Below are positions 24,448-32,925 of a stretch of DNA of 64,000 nucleotides, in pieces (positions within the stretch are counted from its first letter, which is position 1; every line of letters begins with the position of its first letter). Under the pieces are notes generated by a model, which searched no databases, was not told where the DNA came from, and saw nothing but the letters and a program-made list of their open reading frames with translations. This stretch comes from Winogradskya consettensis (lineage in GTDB: Bacteria > Actinomycetota > Actinomycetes > Mycobacteriales > Micromonosporaceae), in the NCBI RefSeq assembly GCF_018332715.1, contig NZ_BOQP01000025.1, forward strand, positions 96,217-160,216, read 5' to 3'. The translations under genes were made by a program, and so were the position numbers.

Positions 24448-27384
24448 ATGCGCTATTCATCAGCCCATGCGGCCAAGAGCGGCTCGGTACCGTTCGTGCT
24501 GCGTGGTCCCAAGTCGGCCAAGACGATCCTCGCGGCCGCAGTCGCCGGTGTGCTCGGCCTGGGGTCGGTCGTCATGCTCGGCTCACCCGCGGAGGCTGAC
24601 GCCCACGGCTACATCACCGTGGCAGCGACGACCGCCAGCGTCACCGAGGGCGGCAACCTCGTCTTCACGGTCAAGAACACCGACATCGCGTCGCACAGCG
24701 TCGGCCTCGTCTTCACGGGCACCGCGGCGAACCCCGCTGACTTCACCTTCTCGCCGGCGACACCGGTCACCGTGGCGGCCGGCGACACGGCCACCATCAC
24801 GGTCACCACCGTCGCTGACACCACCTACGAGGGCGGAAACGAGACCGTCATCCTGACGGCCTCCGTGGACGGCTCGAACTACGGCACCGAGACCGGCACC
24901 ATCGTGGACGCCGACGCTGTGCCGACGTACACGCTGGCCGCCTCGCCGAACCCGGTCACCGAAGCCGCCAACGCGCAGGCGACGATCACGGCGACCCTGA
25001 ACCGTAAGTCGAGCACCGACACCGTCATCACGCTCAACACGGTCGACGGCACGGCGAAGTCCGGCACCGACTACACGACGCTGTCGGCCGCTACGCTGAC
25101 CATCCCGGCGAACCAGATCTCCGGTACGGCCACGGTGAACATCGCCAACGACAATGTCAGCGACACGGCCGACATCGAGAACTTCACGGTGAACAGCACG
25201 TCGGCGGGGGTCATCCAGCCCGCGAACTCCGCCGGCGCCTCGGCCACGGTCAACATCAAGGACGCCCAGACGACCCCGGTCGTGACCCTCACCGGTGGCG
25301 GTAGCGTCGCCGAGGGCAGCACGCTCAGCTTCGGCCTGTCGCTGGACCACGGCTCCGAGAAGGAGATCACGGTCGGCTGGGACTCGGTGGCCACCAGCCC
25401 CGTGACCACCGCGGCCACGCCCGGCGCGGACTTCACCTACCCGGCGACCCGGACGGTGACGATCCCGGCCCGGCAGACCACCAGCTCGATCGCGGTCCAG
25501 ACGCTCAAGGACAACCTGAACGAGCCCGACGAGACGTTCGACGTCCTGCTGAAGACCCCGGTGAACGCCACGCTGGGCACCCCGATCCAGAAGACGGGGA
25601 CGATCACGCAGGGCAAGGACGCGCCGAAGGTGACGATCGCACCCGCGAGCGTCACCGAGGGCAACACGGGCCGCTCCACGGCGACCTTCACCGCGACGCT
25701 CAGCGCGGCCTCCACCCAGACGGTGAAGGTCGACTGGAAGACCGCGGCGGACGGCTCCGGCATCGGCTACGCGCTGCCCGGCACCGACTTCGTGACCAAG
25801 AACGGCACCCTGACCTTCGCGCCCGGGGTGACCTCGCAGACGTTCACCGTCGAGATCATCGGTGACACGATCGACGAGGGCAGCACCAACGGCACCCAGT
25901 CGGCGACCGACGGCGAGACGCTGCAGCTGCAGCTGAGCCAGTCGAGCGGCGACCTGTCGCTCGACCTCAGCGACCCGGGTACCAACCGGGTGATCAAGAT
26001 CCTCGACGACGACGCCGCGCCGACCCTGGTCTTCGCGGACAAGTCGCTGAAGGAGGGCAACGACACCCAGGCGTTGCTCACCCCGATCATGCTGAGCAAC
26101 GCCTCCGACCACGACATCACCGTCGCCGTGGCCAACGACACCCCGTCGGCGACCAACCCGGCCACCGACGGCCCGATCAGCTTCAACGGCAACCCCAACG
26201 CCCCCGGCGGCAACGACTACACGCTGCTGAACGGCACGGTCACGATCCCGGCCGAGCAGGTCAACGGCTACCCGGTGCTGCTGATCAACGGTGACACGGT
26301 CAACGAAGAGAACGAGATCATCGCGCTCAAGGCCACGCCGACCACCAACAACACCTATCTCTCGACGGGTGCGGCGGTCAAGACGGCCAAGGTGACCCTC
26401 GAGAACGACGACAAGGTCCCGGACCTGGAGGTCAACAGCATCTCCGGCGCGGAGGGCACCACGGTCGCGGTGACCGGCACGGTGACCGGCCAGCGTCAGG
26501 GTTCCGCCCAGGTCGCCGTGACCTTCGCGGGCGGCTCGTCGAAGGGCAGCGTCGCTGCCACGGCGGCCGACTTCGAGAACCCGGGTGTCAAGGTCATCGA
26601 CATCGACTACGGCACGCCGAACAACACGGTCATCCCGGTGGCGGACATCAAGCTGCTCGCCGACACCGTCAGCGAGCCGGCCGAGACGATCATCGCGACC
26701 GGTAGCGGCATCGGCAACACCGCGACCGTGACCGAAGGCATCATCACGATCACGTCCAGCACGGGCGGACCGAGCACGCCGCCGTCGTCCGGTGGCCCGT
26801 CCACCGGCCCGACCACGCCGCCGCCCGCTGACGACGACCTCACTCTCGAGTCGGCCGCCAGCTTCCGGCTCGGTGTCGGTTCGCTGCGCCTCAACGGCAC
26901 GGCTCCGGCCGCCGCCGACCTGACCCTGTGGGGCAGGGCCGTCGGCAGCGACGACGCCGCTGACTGGGAGAACCTGGGCACCACGAAGGCCTCCGCCAGC
27001 GGGGCGTTCTCGTTCTCGCCGGACTTCACCACCACCGGCTGGTGGTTCAAGGTGTCGAACGGTGACATCGAGTCCGACACCATCAAGGTGAACCTGAAGG
27101 AGGACCCGGACTTCACGGTCACCTCCACCAGCAAGGGCAAGGTCAACCTGAAGGTCGTCGGTGACCCGAAGGTCCGCGGCCTGCGGGTGCGGGTCATCCG
27201 GGCCAACAGCGACGGATCCTGGACCACGGTCGGCACGGGCATCATCAACGCCGCCGGGCAGTTCACGAAGACCATCAACGGTGCTTCGGGCAAGTCGGCG
27301 CTCTTCCGGGCGACGATCTACGGCGACGGCGACGTCGGCCTGCTGACCAACACCTCCACGAGCGTGCGGGTCAGCGTCAAGTAA
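24448..27384 (+). CDS. large secreted Calx-beta repeat surface protein
   Basis: A 978-residue exported protein. An unusually long N-terminal region (about 50 residues) with a basic start and the hydrophobic stretch ILAAAVAGVLGLGSVVML serves as signal peptide, cleaved near AEADA. Six Calx-beta-like repeats of 105-130 residues follow, each with ASVTEG-like starts and acidic DDD/ENDD ends that probably bind Ca2+. Then come a Pro/Thr/Ser-rich linker (about residues 770-800) and a C-terminal beta-rich domain. No LPxTG sorting signal. This architecture fits an adhesin or matrix protein. It is controlled by the c-di-GMP riboswitch at 24351-24437. Confidence 0.88.
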   Translation: MRYSSAHAAKSGSVPFVLRGPKSAKTILAAAVAGVLGLGSVVMLGSPAEADAHGYITVAATTASVTEGGNLVFTVKNTDIASHSVGLVFTGTAANPADFTFSPATPVTVAAGDTATITVTTVADTTYEGGNETVILTASVDGSNYGTETGTIVDADAVPTYTLAASPNPVTEAANAQATITATLNRKSSTDTVITLNTVDGTAKSGTDYTTLSAATLTIPANQISGTATVNIANDNVSDTADIENFTVNSTSAGVIQPANSAGASATVNIKDAQTTPVVTLTGGGSVAEGSTLSFGLSLDHGSEKEITVGWDSVATSPVTTAATPGADFTYPATRTVTIPARQTTSSIAVQTLKDNLNEPDETFDVLLKTPVNATLGTPIQKTGTITQGKDAPKVTIAPASVTEGNTGRSTATFTATLSAASTQTVKVDWKTAADGSGIGYALPGTDFVTKNGTLTFAPGVTSQTFTVEIIGDTIDEGSTNGTQSATDGETLQLQLSQSSGDLSLDLSDPGTNRVIKILDDDAAPTLVFADKSLKEGNDTQALLTPIMLSNASDHDITVAVANDTPSATNPATDGPISFNGNPNAPGGNDYTLLNGTVTIPAEQVNGYPVLLINGDTVNEENEIIALKATPTTNNTYLSTGAAVKTAKVTLENDDKVPDLEVNSISGAEGTTVAVTGTVTGQRQGSAQVAVTFAGGSSKGSVAATAADFENPGVKVIDIDYGTPNNTVIPVADIKLLADTVSEPAETIIATGSGIGNTATVTEGIITITSSTGGPSTPPSSGGPSTGPTTPPPADDDLTLESAASFRLGVGSLRLNGTAPAAADLTLWGRAVGSDDAADWENLGTTKASASGAFSFSPDFTTTGWWFKVSNGDIESDTIKVNLKEDPDFTVTSTSKGKVNLKVVGDPKVRGLRVRVIRANSDGSWTTVGTGIINAAGQFTKTINGASGKSALFRATIYGDGDVGLLTNTSTSVRVSVK

Positions 27385-27397
27385 CAACGGGTTTCAC

Positions 27398-27429
27398 AAA
27401 TGGGGCGGCCCTGACGGGCCGCCCCATTT
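27398..27429. terminator. bidirectional terminator
   Basis: A 14-bp perfect stem (AAATGGGGCGGCCC and its complement) with a TGAC loop, A-run on one side and T-run on the other. It sits between the convergent Calx-beta gene and the ABC exporter gene and can serve both. Confidence 0.9.
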
Positions 27430-27433
27430 CGCG

Positions 27434-29398
27434 TTACTCCACCTCGACGGCGGCCTGCGCGAACTGCGCGGAATACAGCCGGGCGTACGCCCCGTCGGCC
27501 GCGATCAGCGAGTCGTGCGTGCCCTGCTCGACGATCGCGCCGTTCTCCATCACCAGGATCACGTCGGCGTCGCGGATCGTCGACAGCCGGTGCGCGATCA
27601 CGAACGACGTACGCCCCGACCGCAGCGTGTTCATCGCCTTCTGGATCAGCACCTCGGTGCGGGTGTCGACCGAGCTCGTGGCCTCGTCCAGGATCAGGAT
27701 GCTCGGCTCGGCGAGGAACGCCCGGGCGATCGTGATCAGCTGCTTCTCGCCGGCCGAGACGTTCCCGCCCTCCTCGTCGATCATCGTGTCCATGCCGTCG
27801 GGCAGCGACCGCACGAACCGGTCCACATGCGCCGCCTCCGCCGCCTCGGCGACCGAATCCGGCGTCGGGACGTCCGCGCCGTACGCGATGTTCTCCGCGA
27901 TCGTGCCGCCGAACAGCCACGTGTCCTGCAGGACCATGCCCATGTGCTCCCGCAGCTCGGCGCGGGGCATCGAGGCGATGTCCACGCCGTCCAGCGTGAT
28001 CCGCCCGGACGACACGTCGTAGAAGCGCATCAGCAGGTTCACCAGCGTGGTCTTGCCCGCACCGGTCGGCCCGACGATCGCGACCGTCTGGCCCGGCTCG
28101 GCCGTGAACGACAGCCCCTCGATCAGCGGCTTCTCCGGCACGTAGCGGAACGAGACGTTCTCGAACGCGACCCGGCCCTCGATCGGGCGGACCCCCGCGG
28201 ACACCGGGTCGGGGCTCTGCTCGGGAGCGTCCAGCAGCGCGAAGACCCGTTCCGCGGACGCCACCCCGGACTGCACCAGGTTGGACATGCTGGCGACCTG
28301 GGTCAGCGGCTGGCTGAACTGCCGCGAGTACTGGACGAACGCCTGGACGTCACCCAGCGACAGCGAACCGGACGCCACCCGCAGCCCGCCCACGACGGCC
28401 ACCAGCACGTAGTTCAGGTTGCCGATGAACATCATGGCCGGCTGGATCAGGCCCGAGATGAACTGCGCCTTGAAGCTCGACGCGTACAACTTCTCGTTGT
28501 GCTCCTCGAAGGTCGCCACCGCCTGGCTGTCCCGGCCGAAGACCTTGACCAGCGCGTGCCCGGTGAACATCTCCTCGATGTGCCCGTTGAGCCGTCCGGT
28601 GGTGGCCCACTGGGCGACGAACTGCGGCTGCGCGCGCTTGCCGATCCTCGTGGTGATCCAGAACGACAGCGGCACGGTCACCAGCGCGATGAGCGCCAGC
28701 AGCGGCGAGATCCAGAACATCACCACGAGTACGCCGATGATGGTCAGCAGCGCCGTGACCAGCTGCGCGAGCGTCTGCTGCAACGTCTGCGCGATATTGT
28801 CGGTGTCGTTCGTCGCGCGGCTGAGCACCTCGCCACGCGCCTGCTGATCGAAGTAGGACAGCGGCAGCCTCGACAGCTTCTCCTCGACCTGCTCACGCAA
28901 CTGGTAGACGGTGTTCTGCACGACCCGGGCGGTCAGCCGCCCCTGCAGCACCCCGAAGACCCACGCGAGCACGTAGATCGCCAGCACCCAGAGCAGCACA
29001 TGCTCGAGCTTGGTGAAGTCGATGCCCTGCCCCGGCACGACGTCCATCCCCGCCAGCATGTCGGCCTTGTTGGTCTCGCCCTGCGCCCGGAGCTGGTCGA
29101 TCACCTGCTCCTTGGTCACCCCCGCGGGCAGCCCCTCGCCCAGGTTCTTGCCGGTGATGCCGTCGAAGATGATGTCGGTCGCGCGGCCCAGGATCTTCGG
29201 CCCGGTCACCGACAGGGCCACGCTGGCGATGCCGAGCGCCAGCACCAGGGCGACCAGCATCCGCTGCGGACGCAGCATCTTCAGCAACCGCAGCGTGGAG
29301 CCCTTGAAATCCTGCAACTTCTCCGGCGGCCCACCGGCCGCCATCATCCGCCCCGGCCCGCCCATCGGCGGCCCGGCGGGCCTGCGAGGTGCCGTCAT
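27434..29398 (-). CDS. ABC exporter half-transporter (membrane domain fused to ATPase), second subunit
   Basis: A 654-residue type IV ABC exporter. Residues 1-60 are a Pro/Gly/Met-rich cytoplasmic extension, about 60-360 form six spans, and about 400-650 the ATPase with GPTGAGKTTLVN, NVSAGEKQLITIARAFL and ILILDEATSSVDTRTE. The signature reads VSAGE instead of the usual VSGGQ. The Glu of Walker B is present. The ATG at 29398 has a GGGAGG ribosome binding site. It is likely to pair with the half-transporter at 29484-31220 as a heterodimer, as in TmrAB-like or Rv1272c/73c-like exporters. Confidence 0.9.
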   Translation of the reverse strand: MTAPRRPAGPPMGGPGRMMAAGGPPEKLQDFKGSTLRLLKMLRPQRMLVALVLALGIASVALSVTGPKILGRATDIIFDGITGKNLGEGLPAGVTKEQVIDQLRAQGETNKADMLAGMDVVPGQGIDFTKLEHVLLWVLAIYVLAWVFGVLQGRLTARVVQNTVYQLREQVEEKLSRLPLSYFDQQARGEVLSRATNDTDNIAQTLQQTLAQLVTALLTIIGVLVVMFWISPLLALIALVTVPLSFWITTRIGKRAQPQFVAQWATTGRLNGHIEEMFTGHALVKVFGRDSQAVATFEEHNEKLYASSFKAQFISGLIQPAMMFIGNLNYVLVAVVGGLRVASGSLSLGDVQAFVQYSRQFSQPLTQVASMSNLVQSGVASAERVFALLDAPEQSPDPVSAGVRPIEGRVAFENVSFRYVPEKPLIEGLSFTAEPGQTVAIVGPTGAGKTTLVNLLMRFYDVSSGRITLDGVDIASMPRAELREHMGMVLQDTWLFGGTIAENIAYGADVPTPDSVAEAAEAAHVDRFVRSLPDGMDTMIDEEGGNVSAGEKQLITIARAFLAEPSILILDEATSSVDTRTEVLIQKAMNTLRSGRTSFVIAHRLSTIRDADVILVMENGAIVEQGTHDSLIAADGAYARLYSAQFAQAAVEVE

Positions 29399-29487
29399 GC
29401 TGAGCCTCCCTTGGACATGTCCTTCTGGCCCTCGCTGTCCCGGCCATAGGCCGCGACCGCTGAGAAAAGCTCGGTGCAGTCGGTCAT
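29395..29487 (-). CDS. 30-residue small protein coupled between the ABC half-transporters
   Basis: An ORF of 30 codons plus stop. Its ATG (29487) overlaps the stop of the upstream transporter gene in an ATGA, and its own TGA overlaps the ATG of the downstream transporter gene in another ATGA. An AGGAGG lies 4 nt before the start. The peptide starts MTDCTELFSAVAAYGRD and ends DMSKGGSA; it is hydrophilic, has one Cys and no membrane span. Start signals and double coupling suggest that it is translated. Role unknown: a transporter-associated peptide, or a ribosome-coupling leader for the second subunit. Confidence 0.65.
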   Translation of the reverse strand: MTDCTELFSAVAAYGRDSEGQKDMSKGGSA

Positions 29488-31220
29488 GCCGCCGCCTCCT
29501 GCTCAGTGAGCTGAGAAAGAACAATCTCTCGGTACGTCTCGTTGTCGACCATCAGCTCGTCGTGGGTGCCGGTGCCGACCACCTGGCCGTCGTCGAGGAC
29601 CACGATGCGGTCGGCGTCGCGGATCGTGCTGACCCGCTGTGCCACGATGACGACGGTCGCGGCGGCGGTCTGATCGGCCAGGGCGGCCCGCAGCGCGGCG
29701 TCCGTCGCGTAATCCAGCGCCGAGAACGAGTCGTCGAACAGGTAGATCTCCGGGCGTTGCACCAGCACCCGGGCGATCGCGAGCCGTTGCCGCTGACCAC
29801 CCGACACGTTCGTGCCGCCCTGGGCGATCGGCGCGTGCAGCCCGCCCTCCATCCGCTCGACGAAGCCCCGGGCCTGCGCGACGTCCAGCGCCGCCCACAG
29901 TTCCTCGTCGGTGGCGTCCGGATTGCCGTAGCGCAGGTTCGACGCCACGTCGCCCGTGAAGAGGTACGGCTTCTGCGGCACCAGCCCCACGACCTTCGAC
30001 AGCAGCGCCGGTGCCAGCTCCCGCACGTTCACCCCGTCGACGAGCACGTCGCCCCCGGTCGCGTCGAACAGCCGCGGCACGAGATTGAGCAGCGTGGTCT
30101 TGCCGGCGCCCGTACTCCCGATGATCGCTGTCACCTCGCCCGGCCGCGCCGTCAGGGCGACCCCGCTGAGGACCGGAGCCGCGGCACCGGGGTAGTGGAA
30201 GTCGACCCCGCGCAGCTCCAGGAAGCCGTGCCGCTCCAGCTCGGTGACCGGCTCCGCCGCGATGTGTACGGACGGAGCGGTCCCCAGCACCTCCTCGAGG
30301 CGCTCGGCACACACCTCGGCCCGGGGGATCATGACGAACATGAACGTGGCCATCATGATCGCCATCAGGATCTGCATCAGGTAGCTGAGGAACGCGGTCA
30401 GCGCCCCGACCTGCATGGCCCCGTCGTCGATGCGATGCCCGCCGAACCACAGCACGGCCACGCTCGACAGGTTCACGATGAGCAGCACGGTCGGGAACAT
30501 CGCCGCCATCACCCGCCCGACCCGCAGCGACACGTCGGTCAGCTCGGTGTTGGCCCCGCCGAACCGGACCTGCTCCCGCTCGTCGCGCACGAACGCCCGG
30601 ATCACCCGGATGCCCGTGATCTGCTCCCGCATGATCCGGTTGACCTTGTCGATGCGCACCTGCATCGTCCGGAACAGCGGCCGCATGATCGAGATGAGCA
30701 CCCCGACCACGACGAGCAGGATCGGCACGATCACCAGCAGCAGCCCGGACAGCGGCACGTCCTGGTGCAGCGCGAGCAGGATGCCGCCCACACACATGAT
30801 CGGCGCGGAGACCATCAGCAGGAAGGTCATCAGCACCAGCATCTGCACCTGCTGGACGTCGTTCGTCGTCCGGGTGATCAGCGAAGGCGCCCCGAACTGC
30901 CCGACCTCCCGCGTCGAGAACCGCATGACCTGCGAGAAGATCGCCCCCCGCAGATCCCGCCCGACAGCCATGGCCGTCCGCGCCCCGAAGTAGACGGCCG
31001 TGATCTGCGCCAGGATCTGCACCAGCGTGATGCCGAGCATCTCGGCGCCGACCATCATCACGTAATGCGTGTCGCCGGGCACCACACCGTTGTCGATGAT
31101 GTCCGCGTTGAGAGTCGGCAGATAGAGCGTCGCCAGCGTGGCGACGAACTGGAAGAACACGACCAGAAAGATCGATCTTCCGTACGGCCGGAGCCGCTCG
31201 CGTAACAGTCGGATCAGCAC
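29484..31220 (-). CDS. ABC exporter half-transporter, first subunit
   Basis: A 578-residue type IV ABC exporter with six spans in residues 15-310 and an ATPase with GSTGAGKTTLLN (Walker A), GGTNVSGGQRQRLAIARVLV (signature) and IYLFDDSFSALDYATD (Walker B). In Walker B the catalytic Glu is replaced (FDDSFSALD, Asp-Ser), the hallmark of the degenerate site of heterodimeric exporters. GTG start 3 nt after the TetR stop. Together with the gene at 27434 it would export a hydrophobic drug, lipid or peptide. Confidence 0.92.
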   Translation of the reverse strand: MLIRLLRERLRPYGRSIFLVVFFQFVATLATLYLPTLNADIIDNGVVPGDTHYVMMVGAEMLGITLVQILAQITAVYFGARTAMAVGRDLRGAIFSQVMRFSTREVGQFGAPSLITRTTNDVQQVQMLVLMTFLLMVSAPIMCVGGILLALHQDVPLSGLLLVIVPILLVVVGVLISIMRPLFRTMQVRIDKVNRIMREQITGIRVIRAFVRDEREQVRFGGANTELTDVSLRVGRVMAAMFPTVLLIVNLSSVAVLWFGGHRIDDGAMQVGALTAFLSYLMQILMAIMMATFMFVMIPRAEVCAERLEEVLGTAPSVHIAAEPVTELERHGFLELRGVDFHYPGAAAPVLSGVALTARPGEVTAIIGSTGAGKTTLLNLVPRLFDATGGDVLVDGVNVRELAPALLSKVVGLVPQKPYLFTGDVASNLRYGNPDATDEELWAALDVAQARGFVERMEGGLHAPIAQGGTNVSGGQRQRLAIARVLVQRPEIYLFDDSFSALDYATDAALRAALADQTAAATVVIVAQRVSTIRDADRIVVLDDGQVVGTGTHDELMVDNETYREIVLSQLTEQEAAA

Positions 31221-31223
31221 CTG

Positions 31224-31853
31224 TCAGGCACCCCCGTGGTCGATGGAAGGACGGATGAGCAGACCGTCGAGGAGCAGTGAGACCAGCTCCTCGCCGTCAA
31301 AATGATCGGGATCCCCGAACGGCCCGAACGCATTGCCACCGCAGAAGAGCAAAAACAACCCGGCAACGGCATCGGGCGCCCGGCGCAGCACAGCCGCGTC
31401 GGGCAGAACAAGCTCAGCGAGCGCAGCCTGCAACTGCCCCCGCGACGCACCCATCCGGGCAGCGGCCTCCGGATGAGCCCCGGACATGAACACCAGCTTC
31501 CGCGCCGCGGTCATCAGCTGCGCATTCTGTGTAAAACGCTCATTGACCAGCTCAGCAGCCTCAGCCAGCCGCACCCGCAAGGTCTTCCCGGCGTCGATCG
31601 CCCTGATCGCCTGGAGCGTCGAATCAGGGTCGAGGGCATCCATGAGAACGTCCACCAGCAGCGAATTCTTGTCGGAGTAGACCCCGAAGATCGTCCCCTC
31701 AGCCACCCCGGCCGCCGCAGCGATCTGCCGGGTGCTGACCTCCAACCCGAACTCCCGCAGCAACGGCAAGGTTGCCGAGATCAGCGCCGCCCGCCGATCC
31801 TCAGCCGCCATCGGCGCCACCCGCCGCCGCCGCACCCGCTCAGAAGACCCCAC
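31224..31853 (-). CDS. TetR-family transcriptional regulator of the exporter operon
   Basis: A 209-residue repressor. The helix-turn-helix lies at about residues 37-58 (STRQIAAAAGVAEGTIFGVYSDKNSLL) and the remaining helices form the ligand domain. First gene of the exporter operon, with 3 nt to the next start. The GTG at 31853 has no good ribosome binding site; an ATG at 31811 (MAAEDRRAAL) is a plausible shorter start. It probably represses itself and the exporter through the palindrome at 31867-31884. Confidence 0.88.
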   Translation of the reverse strand: MGSSERVRRRRVAPMAAEDRRAALISATLPLLREFGLEVSTRQIAAAAGVAEGTIFGVYSDKNSLLVDVLMDALDPDSTLQAIRAIDAGKTLRVRLAEAAELVNERFTQNAQLMTAARKLVFMSGAHPEAAARMGASRGQLQAALAELVLPDAAVLRRAPDAVAGLFLLFCGGNAFGPFGDPDHFDGEELVSLLLDGLLIRPSIDHGGA

Positions 31854-31866
31854 ACGTGGAGCTTAA

Positions 31867-31884
31867 TGAGCGAGCACTCACTCA
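31867..31884. promoter_or_regulatory. TetR-type operator
   Basis: TGAGCGAGCACTCACTCA is an 18-bp near-palindrome (two mismatched pairs) 13 bp before the TetR start. Its TGAGYGAG half-site is typical of TetR autoregulation. Confidence 0.65.
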
Positions 31885-31968
31885 GCCACTGACATTTGTC
31901 ATGCCTTCCGCGAGGGTGGGTGGGCCGGACCCTGGCTGAGAGGAGGGCCGGGTTGGCAGGGTTGGGCC

Positions 31969-32361
31969 ATGAAGTCATTTGATCGGCCGGTGACCATCAT
32001 GCCTACTGCTCCCGGGAGCCTCGCCAGCTTTGTGGTGCTCGATGGCGTCAGGACCGGCCCGCTCGTGTCGCAGATCTGGTGGCCCAAGGACGTGTCGTTC
32101 CAGTACGGCGAGCCGGTGCCCGGGCCCTGCGACAGCCCGCATGTCGGGGTCTGGAGCGACGAGCGAGCCCGCGTAGTCCAGGAGTTGACGCCGGACGGGC
32201 GCTACGACGAGACGCGGAACGGGCGCAGGCATGCGTACCGGGGGAATTTCTGGATCGCCGGGGACAGCGTTGTCTATCACGATGACCTGGACTTCTGGGC
32301 GTACGGAGAGGTGGTCGACGGGGTCTTGGTGCACGCTGATTTCAGGTTCCGCCGGGTTTAG
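31969..32361 (+). CDS. Atu4866-like ligand-binding-fold protein
   Basis: A 130-residue soluble protein. The C-terminal 80 residues (VQELTPDGRYDETRNGRRHAY, then GNFWIAGDSVVYHDDLDFWAYG) resemble the small beta-barrel Atu4866 family, whose members are often encoded beside oxidoreductases or regulators and have no settled function. No signal peptide. It stands alone between the TetR operator and the PadR gene. Confidence 0.65.
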   Translation: MKSFDRPVTIMPTAPGSLASFVVLDGVRTGPLVSQIWWPKDVSFQYGEPVPGPCDSPHVGVWSDERARVVQELTPDGRYDETRNGRRHAYRGNFWIAGDSVVYHDDLDFWAYGEVVDGVLVHADFRFRRV

Positions 32362-32367
32362 TATTCT

Positions 32368-32385
32368 CTCGGCGTATACGCCGAG
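32368..32385. promoter_or_regulatory. perfect palindrome, probable PadR operator
   Basis: CTCGGCGTATACGCCGAG is a perfect 18-bp palindrome ending 15 bp before the PadR start. It directly precedes a -10-like TATAGT (32388-32393), so bound repressor would block the promoter. With the -10 only 7 bp from the ATG, transcription probably begins at or next to the start codon, giving a leaderless mRNA. Confidence 0.7.
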
Positions 32386-32400
32386 CGTATAGTTCCCGGC

Positions 32401-32925
32401 ATGACGGTGCCTCTGACGTTGCTGGGGTTGCTCGAGCGGGAGCCCAGCCATGGTTATGACCTCAAGCGGGACTACGACGCGATTTTCGGTCGGGGTAAGC
32501 CGCTTTCCTTCGGACAGGTGTATTCGACGCTGGCCCGGCTGACGCGGGACGGGAAAGTGGTGGTCAGCGAGGTGGGGCCGGGGGACGGGCCCGATCGTAA
32601 GCAGTATGTGATCACCGATGCCGGGGCGACGGAGGTTGACGCCTGGCTGGTGCAGCCGGTGGAGCCGGAGCCGCATCTGCAGACCGTGTTGTTCGCCAAG
32701 GTGACGCTGGCGTTGATGCTGGAGCGGCCGGCAGCGGAATATCTGGATCGGCAGCGGGCGGCGCATCTGCAACGGATGCGGGAGTTGACCGAGGTCAAGC
32801 GGTCGGGGGCGCTGGTCGACGGGCTGCTCGCGGATCATGGGCTGTTTCATCTGGAGGCCGATCTGCGGTGGATCGAGCTGACCTCGTCGCGGCTGGACGC
32901 GCTGGCCAAGGAGGTTCGGCGATGA
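32401..32925 (+). CDS. PadR-family transcriptional regulator
   Basis: A 174-residue regulator with the PadR winged helix in residues 5-75 (LTLLGLLEREPSHGYDLKRDYD, SFGQVYSTLARLTRDGKVVV, KQYVITDAGATEVDAWL) and a C-terminal helical Vir_act_alpha_C-like dimerisation part. ATG start, probably leaderless. It overlaps the ABC ATPase gene by 4 nt, so it most likely controls this operon from the palindrome at 32368. Confidence 0.92.
   Translation: MTVPLTLLGLLEREPSHGYDLKRDYDAIFGRGKPLSFGQVYSTLARLTRDGKVVVSEVGPGDGPDRKQYVITDAGATEVDAWLVQPVEPEPHLQTVLFAKVTLALMLERPAAEYLDRQRAAHLQRMRELTEVKRSGALVDGLLADHGLFHLEADLRWIELTSSRLDALAKEVRR

Noticed and set aside
24583..27387. 934-codon open frame opposite the Calx-beta gene
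   Set aside because: Antisense shadow; Arg/Asp/Val-rich, no domain, while the opposite strand encodes a recognisable repeat protein with riboswitch and terminator.
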